Below, in pieces: positions 7,620 to 17,734 of a stretch of DNA of 64,000 nucleotides. Under the pieces are notes generated by a model. It saw only the letters and a program-made list of their open reading frames with translations, was not told the origin of the DNA and did no database searches. The stretch lies in NCBI RefSeq assembly GCF_002944405.1, contig NZ_CP024307.1, positions 2,314,501-2,378,500 on the forward strand, read 5' to 3'. The translations under genes and the position numbers were made by a program. The stretch is from Sinorhizobium fredii (GTDB taxonomy: Bacteria > Pseudomonadota > Alphaproteobacteria > Rhizobiales > Rhizobiaceae). Each line of letters begins with the position of its first letter. Positions within the stretch are counted from its first letter, which is position 1.

Positions 7620-9971
7620 TTACCCATAACGACGGCTGCCATTCACGTCCTTGCCGACGATCTCACGGATAATGGTCAGGGTTTCCCTGGCGGCTTCTTT
7701 TGGTGCCAAGGCCGTGTCTGCGACATTGCTCACCAGCTTCGTCATGTCATGGTCGATCTTCTTCTCGGACCATTGCTTGCCCTTGGCGACGGTGATGTAG
7801 ACCGAGTAGGCGTGGTGCATGGTTCCGGGCCGCTCACCGATGATGTGAAGAATCCCCCTGAAGCTGTTGGGATCCGCATTTTCGAAAAGCACTTCACCAA
7901 TCCGGTAGCCGGCCCGCACCCTTCCGCTGGTGACCATGATGTTCTTGTCGCCCATCGTGACACCCGCCTCGGCGAGCAACCGGCGCATTTCCTCGAGGTA
8001 AGGCGCGAGATGTCCTTCGTCCATGATGGCTTTGGCGTTCAGACCGTCCGAGATGACGATCTGGCCCTTGGGCATGCCGTCTCCCCACGCATCTCTTATT
8101 CTTTCGATCTCCGCGACTGCTTCGGGACCGAGCGTTTCACCTGTGTTCGGGTGGGCAATGTAATCGTTGCGGTCCTTGGACAGGGTGCGGACGGGCACGA
8201 CGTCGGGTACGGCGGCGATAAATTCCGGCGTGAGCTCGGCCCACAGAGACTGCTTGGCGTCGTCGTAGAGGGCCTTCACCTTGGCCGCGAGCGTTGGATT
8301 GAGGTCCCAGATTTTCTCCCCGTGCCCCGTGGCCAGGTCGACACCTCTTGCTTCAACTTCCCGCATCTTCCGGCCGCCCTCGACGTAAATAGCATCCTTG
8401 GAACGCCCATCCCCTTTGGCGAGGCGATACTGGTAATACACCCAAAGGGGATCTCCATAATTCGCTGTGTAGCTGTTGTCTTCGCCAACGATCCCGATCC
8501 GTTTGTAGAAGTCCCACATCGCATCGTTGACCTTGAAGCCAAATCTTTCCCTGATCCGGACGTGATCCTGGAACGACGTGGTGAGATAGCTCAGCATCGG
8601 GTCGTTCTTGGTGGGCAGCGCAATCAGGTAGGCGGGATTGGCCGGCATGATCTGGTCCTGGCACCAATCCAGGTCTTCGAGGCTGACCGTCATGTGCAGG
8701 GTCGTACAGATATCCAGACCGATAGTAAGCCCATGGAGCTTGCCCATGACCATGTCTTCGAGGCAGCATCTCACCAGTTGTTCGCGGCTCTTGAAGACCT
8801 CCGGTCCAATGAAACCGGCAACATCGTTGACATGCAGCCATGCGCCGCTCGGCTGTACCTTTGCGAGTTCGAGGCCGACCGCTCTGCTGAAGCCGTATTT
8901 TCGCGACTCGAGCACCATCATGTCGACGCCGTTTGCTGCGCCATTGGTAAATTCCGAGCCCTGCCCGGTTTCGAAGTAGAGGCCGTATCTTTCTCCCTCC
9001 TTTGCGCGCGCATATTTCAGGATTTTCTCATTCGTGATGTCGAAAATCTTGTTGCAGTCATCCGTCCCAGCAAGGCTTTGGAACATCGTGGAGACTGTTC
9101 CCGGGAAACTGTCGCTGACTTCGGCCTGGACATCGATATGTGCGAGCACGCACCAAGGGATCACTTCGCCAAGCCCGAAGGTATCGACGATATCCTTGAG
9201 CGCGCGTTGAACGGCGACGACGCTCGCGACCGTGCTGTCCACCGGGTTGGTACCGATGACGATGTCCCCGGTTGCATAGGAGAAGGCATCGAAAACCTGC
9301 CAGACGATGTCATCGGGGTGGTCTGTCGGAGAATTGGGCTGGATCCGGGCGCCCATGTACCCTTTGGCTCCCATCCTGGTGCCAGGCATTACGTTGAAGA
9401 TCTTCTGGCTGAGCGAGACCAGTTCCTCGTTGCTCATCAGTTTCGGGACAAAGCCGATCGTGTCGCTGGTCAGGCCATTCATGATGCCTTTGATGTTCTC
9501 CTCTGGTTCGGCCAGAAGAAATTCCTTGAGTTGTCCCATGGTCCAGTCCTTGACCTTTTCGTACTGGGCCCGGTCCGTCGTCTGCCAGATCAATTTATGC
9601 AGATCATCCTCAAACAGCGGGCGCTGGTGGAGGTCATTGATTTTCGTGTTTGCCAGAAGGGCGCGCGCATTCCGTCGCGTCGTCTCATCTTCGGCCCCCA
9701 CTTCAATAGCCTCATCTCCTTCCTTGAAGGCATTCGCGGCGCCTATCACCTGCTGGTAAGCCGTCTGGTCAAACCCGCCTTTAATCCTGCCGATATAGCC
9801 AAAGACGTCCTCGCCCTGCTTGACCTCCTCAATTGCAAAAGCACCTTCGCCAAGCGCCGCTCTGGCGCTAGGGCGATAGCTCGCGAGCGTAGCGGCGGCA
9901 GTTCCCGCCATCACGAGGAGATCTCTTCTGGAAATCCCTTCATGCTGATCGAAGAGCAAGCCCTTGTTCAT
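7620..9971 (-). CDS. eutBC: EutB-EutC fusion ethanolamine ammonia-lyase with Tat signal peptide
   Basis: The 783-aa protein carries both subunits of adenosylcobalamin-dependent ethanolamine ammonia-lyase. Residues about 50-520 match EutB (YFETGQGSEF, VAGFIGPE, LDICTTLHM, LSYLTTSFQDH) and about 600-783 match EutC (ISDGLNA, TSGRVRAGYRIGE, IIGERPG). The reaction converts ethanolamine to acetaldehyde and ammonia. Unusually, the N-terminus is a twin-arginine signal: ISRRDLLVMAG at residues 13-23, a hydrophobic stretch and an Ala-x-Ala-type site (SARA), implying folded export with cofactor. The ATG at 9971 follows AAAGGAA. It is the last gene of the leftward array. No EutA reactivase or microcompartment genes are present in the window. 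Confidence 0.9.
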   Translation of the reverse strand: MNKGLLFDQHEGISRRDLLVMAGTAAATLASYRPSARAALGEGAFAIEEVKQGEDVFGYIGRIKGGFDQTAYQQVIGAANAFKEGDEAIEVGAEDETTRRNARALLANTKINDLHQRPLFEDDLHKLIWQTTDRAQYEKVKDWTMGQLKEFLLAEPEENIKGIMNGLTSDTIGFVPKLMSNEELVSLSQKIFNVMPGTRMGAKGYMGARIQPNSPTDHPDDIVWQVFDAFSYATGDIVIGTNPVDSTVASVVAVQRALKDIVDTFGLGEVIPWCVLAHIDVQAEVSDSFPGTVSTMFQSLAGTDDCNKIFDITNEKILKYARAKEGERYGLYFETGQGSEFTNGAANGVDMMVLESRKYGFSRAVGLELAKVQPSGAWLHVNDVAGFIGPEVFKSREQLVRCCLEDMVMGKLHGLTIGLDICTTLHMTVSLEDLDWCQDQIMPANPAYLIALPTKNDPMLSYLTTSFQDHVRIRERFGFKVNDAMWDFYKRIGIVGEDNSYTANYGDPLWVYYQYRLAKGDGRSKDAIYVEGGRKMREVEARGVDLATGHGEKIWDLNPTLAAKVKALYDDAKQSLWAELTPEFIAAVPDVVPVRTLSKDRNDYIAHPNTGETLGPEAVAEIERIRDAWGDGMPKGQIVISDGLNAKAIMDEGHLAPYLEEMRRLLAEAGVTMGDKNIMVTSGRVRAGYRIGEVLFENADPNSFRGILHIIGERPGTMHHAYSVYITVAKGKQWSEKKIDHDMTKLVSNVADTALAPKEAARETLTIIREIVGKDVNGSRRYG

Positions 9972-10006
9972 GGCTATTCCTTTCCGCCCATTGAGTTGCA
10001 TCGACC

Positions 10007-11326
10007 TCATAGCCAGCCGCCGGAGAACCCGGCTCGCCTCAGTCCCACGACCAGCGGCTCGCAGCGACGCATGATGTTCCACAGCAATCCGGTTCTGTAG
10101 TTTTCGATCATCAGAACGACGGGACCTTGATCGATGCCGAAATGATAGGGGCTGACCCACCACCCGGTTTCGCTGTCTTCCACCGCATAGGTCTGGTTGA
10201 ACGAGGGTTTGAATCCGTAAAGCCGCGTCATGCCGAGATTCATGCGCGCACAGTTCCAAACGGTCGGGATGACGATCTCTGGCGCAAATGGCAGCGAAGC
10301 GACGACTGCCCACGGGGATACGGTCCCGTCGTCCGGTCCGTATGGCGCGCCGCGGGCGATGTAGTCGAAGAACTCCCTGTCGACGCCGTCGATGTTTCTC
10401 TTGGTCCAGCCAGGCCCGTCGCTGGCCGTGAACCCCCAGCAGTGCTCGCCATAGCCGACAAAGTTCAGGGGATTGCGGAGGGCGTATTCCTGCTGGACAA
10501 AGGTCGCATGCCGGCTGTTCTGGAAATAGTCGCTGTTGTGCTCCCGCATGAATTCGTCGCGGATGCCGCGGAAGTCGATCCACATGTGCGAGAGCTGGTG
10601 GGTGAACAGCGGTCCCGAATAGAGCAGGTCCCGGCCATAAAGGTTCCGCCACTCGTAGCTCTCGGTGTAGGCGGCATAGGATTCCGGCGGCAGCGGATGA
10701 GTGGGTGAACCGAGGCCAAGGATGTAGAGGAGCAAGCCCTCGTCGTAGCCGCGCCACCGATAGGGAATGAACCCGTCCTCCGGCCTCCAGCCGTGGGTCA
10801 GCGTCAGGCCGTGATCGCAGGCCCAGTTCCAGTCGGCGCGTTCGTAGAGCGCGTTTGCCAGGCGGCGAATTTCGATTTCTTCATCCGCGTCTCCGTCAAA
10901 ATAGGCGGCGACTGTCAGTGCACCTGCGAACAGGAAGGCTGAATCGATCGTGGACAGTTCGCACTCCCACACACGTCTGCCGGTTTCGATATCAAGGAAA
11001 TGATAGAAGAAGCCTTTGTAGCCGGACGCGTCGGGATCAGGTCCCTGGGGGCACTCCAGGAGACATCTAAGCCTTCGGCGCGCTATCTTCGAGGCGAACT
11101 TGCGGATGATAATCCTCCGCTCCACGAGCACGGGGATTGTGGCAAGGGCCATGCCGATCGCGGCAATGCTTGCCGGAGCCTCGGCCTGCGTCTTGTCACG
11201 AACGAGCCCGTTGTCCGGGTTGGTGCAGTGCAGATAGTAGAGGAGCGTCGTGAACTGCAGCCGAGCGAGATCCTGATCGGTCGGCATGCGGTTCAGGTCG
11301 GGATCGGTCGACAGCAATTGCGACAT
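10007..11326 (-). CDS. glycoamylase-domain protein (GH144-like, NdvB middle-domain homologue)
   Basis: The 439-aa product reads as the Pfam Glycoamylase domain (PF10091). Motifs include LVRDKTQAEAPASIAAIGMA near residue 42, an HGWRPEDGFIPYRWRGYDE region and LFTHQLSHMWIDFRGIRDE. This domain occurs in the middle of cyclic beta-1,2-glucan synthases and in endo-beta-1,2-glucanases (GH144). No signal peptide is visible, so it is probably cytoplasmic. Its start lies 2 bases after the stop of the upstream GH94 gene, so the two are tightly coupled. Glucan trimming is inferred from domain and context. Confidence 0.78.
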   Translation of the reverse strand: MSQLLSTDPDLNRMPTDQDLARLQFTTLLYYLHCTNPDNGLVRDKTQAEAPASIAAIGMALATIPVLVERRIIIRKFASKIARRRLRCLLECPQGPDPDASGYKGFFYHFLDIETGRRVWECELSTIDSAFLFAGALTVAAYFDGDADEEIEIRRLANALYERADWNWACDHGLTLTHGWRPEDGFIPYRWRGYDEGLLLYILGLGSPTHPLPPESYAAYTESYEWRNLYGRDLLYSGPLFTHQLSHMWIDFRGIRDEFMREHNSDYFQNSRHATFVQQEYALRNPLNFVGYGEHCWGFTASDGPGWTKRNIDGVDREFFDYIARGAPYGPDDGTVSPWAVVASLPFAPEIVIPTVWNCARMNLGMTRLYGFKPSFNQTYAVEDSETGWWVSPYHFGIDQGPVVLMIENYRTGLLWNIMRRCEPLVVGLRRAGFSGGWL

Positions 11327-11328
11327 GG

Positions 11329-14300
11329 CTAGCCGACCACCAGGTGGACGTCATGGTTTCGTCCGTCGTCCACGAGCGGAACATACCGTTCAGCGAGGTC
11401 CTTGCCGTCAAGGGTCAGCGGGCGCGGCCTTCCGCCAGCTTCGGCTTCGCGGTTGACCCGTATCCGATAGGTGGCTGCCCCATACCGAAGGTCCACCTCG
11501 TACCCGGGCCATCGCGCCGGAATGCACGGCTCGACGAAAAGACGAGCTCCCTCCCGACGGATGCCGAGAATAGCTTCAAGGCCGACGCGGTAGAGCCAGC
11601 CGGCCGATCCCGTATACCAGGTCCAGCCCCCGCGGCCCGTATGCGGAAACGCACCATAGACGTCGGCGCTGACCACATAGGGTTCGACCATGTAATGCTC
11701 GGTTTCCTCGGGAGAAAGGGCATGGTTGATGGGATTGAGCAGGCTCCAGAGTTCAAACGCCCGATCTCCATCCCCCAGCAATGCAGTCGCCCACACAACC
11801 CAGGCGGCCGCATGGGTATATTGCCCGCCATTTTCTCGAATTCCCGGCACATAGCCTCTTATGTAACCCGGCTGCAGCGCCCCCTTGTCGAAGGGCGGAT
11901 CGAAAAGCTGGATCAGCTTGTCGTCGGAACGAACGAGCCGCTCCCAGACTGCCCGCATTGCCCTGGAAGCCCGCTCGGCATCAGCGGCACCGGAGATCAC
12001 CGCCCATGCCTGAGGGATGGCGTCGATCTGGCACTCGTCATTCAGGTGTGAGCCAAGGGGAGTACCGTCGTCGAAATAGGCACGCCGATACCAGTCGCCG
12101 TCCCAGGCCTCGGCCTCCAGGGCAGTGCGCAACGCCTCGGCGGACTCGCGGCACCACGCGGCGCGTTCTTCGTCTCCCATTGCCGACGCGATGGCGTCAA
12201 AAGAGTTGAGCACAGTCAGGAAGAACCAGCCGTTCCAGACGCTCTCGCCCTTGCCTTCGGCGCCCACCTTGTTCATGCCGTCGTTCCAGTCGCCCGTTCC
12301 CATAAGCGGAAGCCCATGGCTGCCGAGCCGGAAACCCCAATCCAGCGCGCGGCAGCAGTGCTCATATATGGTCCCGCTTTCCTCGCTCACCTGCGGAACG
12401 CCGAAGCTCTCCTCCTGATCGTCGGCTAGCAGCGGCGAGGTGATGAAAGGAACCCGCTCGCCCAGAAGCCCGTGGTCCCCTGTGACCGATACGTAGTGCT
12501 GGACGACGTAGGGCAGGAAATAGAGGTCATCGGTCATGCGCGTCCGCACCCCGACGCCCGACGGAGGATGCCACCAGTGTTGAACGTCCCCCTCGGTGAA
12601 CTGACGCGCAGCGGCTCGAAGGATGTGGGCGCGCGCTTCATGGGGCGCGGAATGCACCAGGGCCGCCACATCCTGGAGTTGATCGCGAAAACCGTATGCG
12701 CCGCCTGACTGATAGAAGCCCGTTCGAGCCCAGACGCGGCAACACAACACCTGATAAATCAGCCAGCGGTTCATCATGAGGTCAAAGGCGGTGTCGGGCG
12801 TTCGAACCGTAACGGAGCTCAGCAGCCCGTCCCATTGGCGAGTGACGATCGCCAGAGAGTTTCGGGCACTCTCTGGCGCGGCATATTCGCGAACCAGCCG
12901 GCGGACATCATCGAGGCTATCTGCTTGCCCGAGCACGAAAACCAGTTCGACGCTTTCGCCGGGTGGAACCGACGCCTCGACCATCAGCGCAGCGCAGGGG
13001 TCTATGGGGGATCCGACGCTGCCGCTGAGATTGGGACCCTCCAGTCCCGCCGGCAGAAATGCGGAGCCGTTGCTGCCGAGAAACTCACGCCGGTCGCAGG
13101 TAAACGACCGCAGCGGCGCGCTCGAGGCAACGAATGCCAGTTTTCCGGAGAAATCACTTTCCCAGACGTTCCGCGCAATAACGGCACCGGTATGGGTGTC
13201 GAACTCACATGCCACCCGACCGGAAGCGTTCTCACGCAGCGTACCGAGAACCCATTCGATGAAATAGGTGGCGGTAAGCGTGCGCGTTTCCGCTCCCTCG
13301 TTGCGTATAGCGAGGCGGACGATCTTGATCGGTTCCGACACCGGGACATGCACCGTCATTTCCTGGTGTAGCAGCCTGTCGGCGCTCTCGTAGAGGCTGT
13401 AACCCTGCCCATGTCTAACGGTGCTCGTCGAAGTATGCCCAAGAGGCAAGTGCGTCGGCGTCCAGAGCTCTCCGGTTCGCTCATCGCGCAGGTAGATGAT
13501 CTCACTCGGGGGATCCGACACCGGATCGTTCGACCAGGGCGTGAGCCTGTTCAATTGGCTGTTGCCCGCCCAGCTGTAGCCAAGGCCGCTCTCGCTGGTC
13601 ATGCAGCCACATGCGTGATTGGCTATGACGTTGCACCAGGGCGTCGGCGTCTCTGCGCCGTCGCCCATCGCGATCACATATTCGCGCCCATCCCGGGTGA
13701 ATCCCCCGCGACCGTTCCAAAAAAGCAAGTCGGTCCGGGCTGCGCCGCCTTGTCTTACGGGAGCGTCACGGAAGTTCGTCTCGGTGTGCTTCGAAGCGGA
13801 GAGCTTGGCCGTCGACTTCGGCTCGAGCTGATCGGCAAGCGATCCTCGTCTGCAACAAAGGAGAACGCGCGCCGCGGCGGCGATGGCATCCGCTGCGGCA
13901 CTCGAAATAGCGGACGCGGACAGGACGTGAACGCCTCCGGGGCCGCCAGGCGCCCTCTCCATTTGGCCCTTCGCCTTGTCGCTCAACTGCATTTCCTCGA
14001 TCGCGCCGCTCTCGTCGAGCAGGACCAGGTCGAAGGAAAGCCCACGGTTGGTGATGAAGGCGTGAGCGTCGATAACCTCCTCGACGAGCGCGTTTGCATC
14101 CGTCTTGTCGATGCGCAGCAGCATTATAGGGAGATCGCCGGATATCCCCACCGACCACAGGTTCCCAGTGCTCAGCGGCTCTTGTCTCAGAGCGCCGCTA
14201 TCTCGAAGATCGGAATCAAAGAATGCCAGGCTTCCTGCGAGTTGATTGCAGACGTCCACCTTTTCCGGGGAGAGCTTAGAGGACGCGAGTTCCGTGGCAT

Positions 14301-15201
14301 AGGTTTCAAACGCATCTGACAGCGCCCGGCCAGCGGCATTGACGTCTGCAAACCGCTTTGCGATGGCTGCAACCGCCGCCTCGCTGTCAGCCGCGCCCGT
14401 CGCGAAGGCGATACGCTGCGTTTCAGAGGGTTTCAGAAGAACTCTCCTGCGTAGGCTGAAGATTGGGTCGAGCACGGGACCCGTCGTGGCTGACAGGCTC
14501 TTTCCACGTCCGAGTGCGCTGGGGTTCGATGGCGTCCGTCCGCGGCCAAGAAACCTGCGGCGGTCCGTCTCGTACTCGACCGCAGGCTGGTCATCCGCGC
14601 TCGCTGCGGAAACGTGCACCGCCCAGATCGGCTTCTCCGATGCGCTGCGTGGCCGGCGCCGGGCGAACAATGCGGAAGTTTGTTCGTCGAACCACGTTTC
14701 GACGAAGAGCTTGGCAAAGGCCGGATGCGCACTGTCGGCGCGTCGGCCATTCAGGCAGACTTCAGCACAGCTCGTCAGGTCAAGTTCTTTCGCCGTCGTG
14801 CCCCTGTTGAACAGCCGGAGCAGACGCACCTCGGCATCGCAATCCGTTGCGACGCAGACCTCCCACCAAATGTCGATGTCCCCGGCCGAACAGCGAAACT
14901 CCGCGCGGTCGCCGCGAAAGCTGCGCTCGTAAATGGCATCCGCCCGACAGATCGGCTGCCGGCCGATTGTCCACACCTTCCCGTCCTCAAGATCACGGAT
15001 GTAGCAGAACTGGCCCCAGCAATCTCGCGTGCCATCCTCCCGCCAACGGGTGACATCGTGGCCGCACCAGGATGCAAATCCGGCACCGGACTCCGTAAGG
15101 AGCAGGCTGTATCGGCCGTTCGAAAGCAAGGCCGTGTCGGGGCGCGACCCCACCGGATGCGCCGCAGCGACGTCTTCTTTCCTGTCAACCGACTGGGCCA
15201 T
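11329..15201 (-). CDS. GH94 beta-glucan phosphorylase-like protein (NdvB C-terminal half, no synthase domain)
   Basis: The 1290-aa product contains two GH94/GT36 carbohydrate-binding-type domains (about residues 20-300 and 490-780) and a catalytic (alpha/alpha)6 domain. The acid motif GDWNDGMNKVG lies at about 966, with NGGQYTHAAAWVVWA downstream. This matches the C-terminal half of cyclic beta-1,2-glucan synthase NdvB/Cgs, but the GT84 synthase and membrane segments are absent. GH94 enzymes use phosphate to release glucose-1-phosphate; activity as a free-standing phosphorylase is inferred. It sits between the phosphoketolase and glycoamylase genes, which suggests glucan is channelled into the phosphoketolase route. 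Confidence 0.85.
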   Translation of the reverse strand: MAQSVDRKEDVAAAHPVGSRPDTALLSNGRYSLLLTESGAGFASWCGHDVTRWREDGTRDCWGQFCYIRDLEDGKVWTIGRQPICRADAIYERSFRGDRAEFRCSAGDIDIWWEVCVATDCDAEVRLLRLFNRGTTAKELDLTSCAEVCLNGRRADSAHPAFAKLFVETWFDEQTSALFARRRPRSASEKPIWAVHVSAASADDQPAVEYETDRRRFLGRGRTPSNPSALGRGKSLSATTGPVLDPIFSLRRRVLLKPSETQRIAFATGAADSEAAVAAIAKRFADVNAAGRALSDAFETYATELASSKLSPEKVDVCNQLAGSLAFFDSDLRDSGALRQEPLSTGNLWSVGISGDLPIMLLRIDKTDANALVEEVIDAHAFITNRGLSFDLVLLDESGAIEEMQLSDKAKGQMERAPGGPGGVHVLSASAISSAAADAIAAAARVLLCCRRGSLADQLEPKSTAKLSASKHTETNFRDAPVRQGGAARTDLLFWNGRGGFTRDGREYVIAMGDGAETPTPWCNVIANHACGCMTSESGLGYSWAGNSQLNRLTPWSNDPVSDPPSEIIYLRDERTGELWTPTHLPLGHTSTSTVRHGQGYSLYESADRLLHQEMTVHVPVSEPIKIVRLAIRNEGAETRTLTATYFIEWVLGTLRENASGRVACEFDTHTGAVIARNVWESDFSGKLAFVASSAPLRSFTCDRREFLGSNGSAFLPAGLEGPNLSGSVGSPIDPCAALMVEASVPPGESVELVFVLGQADSLDDVRRLVREYAAPESARNSLAIVTRQWDGLLSSVTVRTPDTAFDLMMNRWLIYQVLCCRVWARTGFYQSGGAYGFRDQLQDVAALVHSAPHEARAHILRAAARQFTEGDVQHWWHPPSGVGVRTRMTDDLYFLPYVVQHYVSVTGDHGLLGERVPFITSPLLADDQEESFGVPQVSEESGTIYEHCCRALDWGFRLGSHGLPLMGTGDWNDGMNKVGAEGKGESVWNGWFFLTVLNSFDAIASAMGDEERAAWCRESAEALRTALEAEAWDGDWYRRAYFDDGTPLGSHLNDECQIDAIPQAWAVISGAADAERASRAMRAVWERLVRSDDKLIQLFDPPFDKGALQPGYIRGYVPGIRENGGQYTHAAAWVVWATALLGDGDRAFELWSLLNPINHALSPEETEHYMVEPYVVSADVYGAFPHTGRGGWTWYTGSAGWLYRVGLEAILGIRREGARLFVEPCIPARWPGYEVDLRYGAATYRIRVNREAEAGGRPRPLTLDGKDLAERYVPLVDDGRNHDVHLVVG

Positions 15202-15244
15202 CAGACCGATCCCTCAATCGATGCGGGCAGAGCTCCTGTCGCAG

Positions 15245-17701
15245 CTAGGCATTGTCGCCTTCCGTGGATGTCGCTCCCCGCACTTGCTCCATGCCCTTGA
15301 CGCCCCATTGCCATCCGCTGATGGACGGCATGTCGTCGCCATACTTCTCGATATATTCCCGGTGCTCGATCAGCTTTGCCTGAATGGCTTGCTTGAAATA
15401 GGCAGCGCGTGCACCGAGCTGCGGCAGCCGATCGATGACGTCGCTGACGAGATGGAAGCGATCGAGCTCGTTGAGGACAACCATATCGAATGGCGTCGTC
15501 GTCGTGCCCTCTTCCTTGTAGCCGCGCACGTGAAGATTTCCATGGTTCGTCCGGCGATAGGTCAGCCGGTGGATGAGCCACGGATAGCCGTGGAAGGCGA
15601 AGATGATCGGCTTGTCCCTGGTGAAAAGGCCATCGAAATCCCGGTCAGACAGCCCGTGCGGGTGCTCCTCCGCCGGCTGCAGCTTCATCAGGTTGACGAC
15701 ATTGATGACCCGCACCTTCACCTCCGGCAGGTGCTCGCGCAGCAACTGGACCGCAGCCAAGGTCTCAAGAGTGGGGACGTCGCCGCAACAGGCCATGACG
15801 ACATCGGGTTCGCCGTCTCTGTCGTTGCTCGCCCAGTCCCATATGCTGAGACCCATGCTGCAATGCCGCACGGCTTGCTCCATGGTCAGCCATTGCGGAG
15901 CGGGCTGCTTGCCGGCGACGACGACGTTGATGTAGTTGCGGCTGCGCAGGCAATGGTCGGTCACGGAAAGAAGCGTATTGGCGTCCGGCGGCAGGTAGAC
16001 GCGAATGACGTCAGCCTTCTTGTTGACGACGTGGTCGATGAACCCGGGATCCTGATGGCTGAACCCGTTGTGATCCTGCCGCCAGACATGGGAACTGAGG
16101 AAATAGTTCAGGGAGGCGACCGGCCTGCGCCACGGGATCTCGTTGCACACCTTCAGCCATTTGGCGTGCTGATTGAACATTGAATCTATGATGTGGATGA
16201 AGGCTTCATAGCAGGAGAAGAACCCATGGCGGCCCGTTAGCAGATAGCCTTCCAGCCAGCCCTGGCACTGGTGCTCGCTCAGGACCTCCATGATGCGGCC
16301 ATCCGGCGACAGGTGGTCGTCCTCCGGAAGGATCTCGGCCATGTAGCAACGATCGGTGACCTCGAGCACGTCCTGCCATCGGTTGGAGTTGTTTTCGTCC
16401 GGGCTGAACAGGCGGAAGTTCCGGCTGTCCATGTTGAGCTTCATCACGTCCCGCAAGAACTTGCCCATGAGACGGGCGGCTTCCACGGTCGTCGCTCCGG
16501 GACGCGGAACATCGACCGCATAGTCCCGAAAAGCCGGCATCTTGAGGTCGCGCAGCAGCAGCCCACCATTGGCGTGCGGGTTGTCGCTCATTCGACGACG
16601 TCCGCTCGGCGCCAGCGCGGCCAACTCCGGCTTCAGCCGCCCCTCGTCATTGAAAAGCTCCTCTGGACGGTAGCTTTTCATCCATTGCTCGAGGATGAGG
16701 ATATGCTCCGGCTTGTCCATCTCGCCCATCGGCACCTGGTGCGATCGCCAATAGTCCTCGCACTTCTTGCCGTCGATCTCTGAGGGGCAGGTCCAGCCTT
16801 TCGGCGTGCGAAAGACGATCATCGGCCATGCCGGGCGTTTCAGATTGCCTCTGGTCCGGGCGCCGTCCCAGATTTCGCGAATGTCGGCGACGGCGGTATC
16901 GAGCACGCCTGCCAATTGCTGGTGAACGTTACCCGGCTCATGCCCCTCGACGAAATAGGGCTTGTAACCCATGCCCTCGAAGAATTTCCGCAATTCATCA
17001 TGCGGTATCCGGGCGAGAAAACACGGATTGGCGATCTTGTATCCGTTCAAGTGCAGGATCGGCAGCACACAGCCGTCGCGCGCGGGATTCAGGAACTTGT
17101 TGCCTTGCCAACCGGTCGCGAGAGGTCCTGTCTCGGCCTCGCCATCGCCAACGACACAGGCGACGATGAGGTCAGGGTTGTCGAATGCCGCGCCGTAGGC
17201 GTGGCTGAGCGCATATCCGAGTTCGCCGCCCTCGTGAATGCTGCCGGGAGTTTCCGGGGCGACATGGCTGGGAATGCCGCCGGGAAAGCTGAACTGCTTG
17301 AAGAGCCGCTGCATTCCCTCGGTGGTTTGGCCGATGTCCGGATAAAATTCGCTGTATGTCCCCTCCAGATAGGCATGCGCCACCAGCGACGGCCCACCAT
17401 GCCCCGGACCGATGACGTAGATCATGTTGAGATCGTCGCGCTTGATGATCCGGTTGAGGTGCACGTAGAGCATGTTCAGGCCCGGCGACGTTCCCCAATG
17501 GCCGAGCAGACGTGGCTTTACGTGCTCGCGTTTCAACGGCTCTCGCAGCAGGGGGTTGTCGAGCAGGTAGATCTGGCCGACCGAGAGGTAGTTCGAAGCC
17601 CGCCAGTAGGCGTCCATCAGGCGAAGCTCCTCCGATGACAGCGCGGTCGCTGCCTGTGACTTGCCTGATGCTGTTTCGTTCATCACTGCCGTTTCAGCCA
17701 T
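15245..17701 (-). CDS. xfp: xylulose-5-phosphate/fructose-6-phosphate phosphoketolase
   Basis: The 818-aa product is full length for the family. It splits xylulose-5-P or fructose-6-P with phosphate, giving acetyl-phosphate plus a triose or tetrose phosphate. Visible motifs are [19 protein letters not shown], the TPP-binding [14 protein letters not shown] (about residue 180), [10 protein letters not shown] and [19 protein letters not shown]. The ATG at 17701 follows GGGGAGG; an upstream in-frame codon at 17728 is less likely. It is downstream of the alcohol dehydrogenase gene and upstream of the GH94 gene. Its product can feed the Pta and AckA encoded on the divergent arm. Confidence 0.96.
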   Translation of the reverse strand: MAETAVMNETASGKSQAATALSSEELRLMDAYWRASNYLSVGQIYLLDNPLLREPLKREHVKPRLLGHWGTSPGLNMLYVHLNRIIKRDDLNMIYVIGPGHGGPSLVAHAYLEGTYSEFYPDIGQTTEGMQRLFKQFSFPGGIPSHVAPETPGSIHEGGELGYALSHAYGAAFDNPDLIVACVVGDGEAETGPLATGWQGNKFLNPARDGCVLPILHLNGYKIANPCFLARIPHDELRKFFEGMGYKPYFVEGHEPGNVHQQLAGVLDTAVADIREIWDGARTRGNLKRPAWPMIVFRTPKGWTCPSEIDGKKCEDYWRSHQVPMGEMDKPEHILILEQWMKSYRPEELFNDEGRLKPELAALAPSGRRRMSDNPHANGGLLLRDLKMPAFRDYAVDVPRPGATTVEAARLMGKFLRDVMKLNMDSRNFRLFSPDENNSNRWQDVLEVTDRCYMAEILPEDDHLSPDGRIMEVLSEHQCQGWLEGYLLTGRHGFFSCYEAFIHIIDSMFNQHAKWLKVCNEIPWRRPVASLNYFLSSHVWRQDHNGFSHQDPGFIDHVVNKKADVIRVYLPPDANTLLSVTDHCLRSRNYINVVVAGKQPAPQWLTMEQAVRHCSMGLSIWDWASNDRDGEPDVVMACCGDVPTLETLAAVQLLREHLPEVKVRVINVVNLMKLQPAEEHPHGLSDRDFDGLFTRDKPIIFAFHGYPWLIHRLTYRRTNHGNLHVRGYKEEGTTTTPFDMVVLNELDRFHLVSDVIDRLPQLGARAAYFKQAIQAKLIEHREYIEKYGDDMPSISGWQWGVKGMEQVRGATSTEGDNA

Positions 17702-17734
17702 CTGAGCCTCCCCATCCAAATCCGTCATGCAAGG

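Noticed and set aside
7614..10100. 828-aa open frame on the plus strand opposite eutBC
   Set aside because: Antisense shadow of a high-GC gene; no ribosome site or recognisable domain, while the minus strand has clear EutB/EutC motifs.
9972..10757. N-terminal extension of the eutBC frame
   Set aside because: It overlaps the glycoamylase gene in another frame; the Tat signal and ribosome site place the start at 9971.
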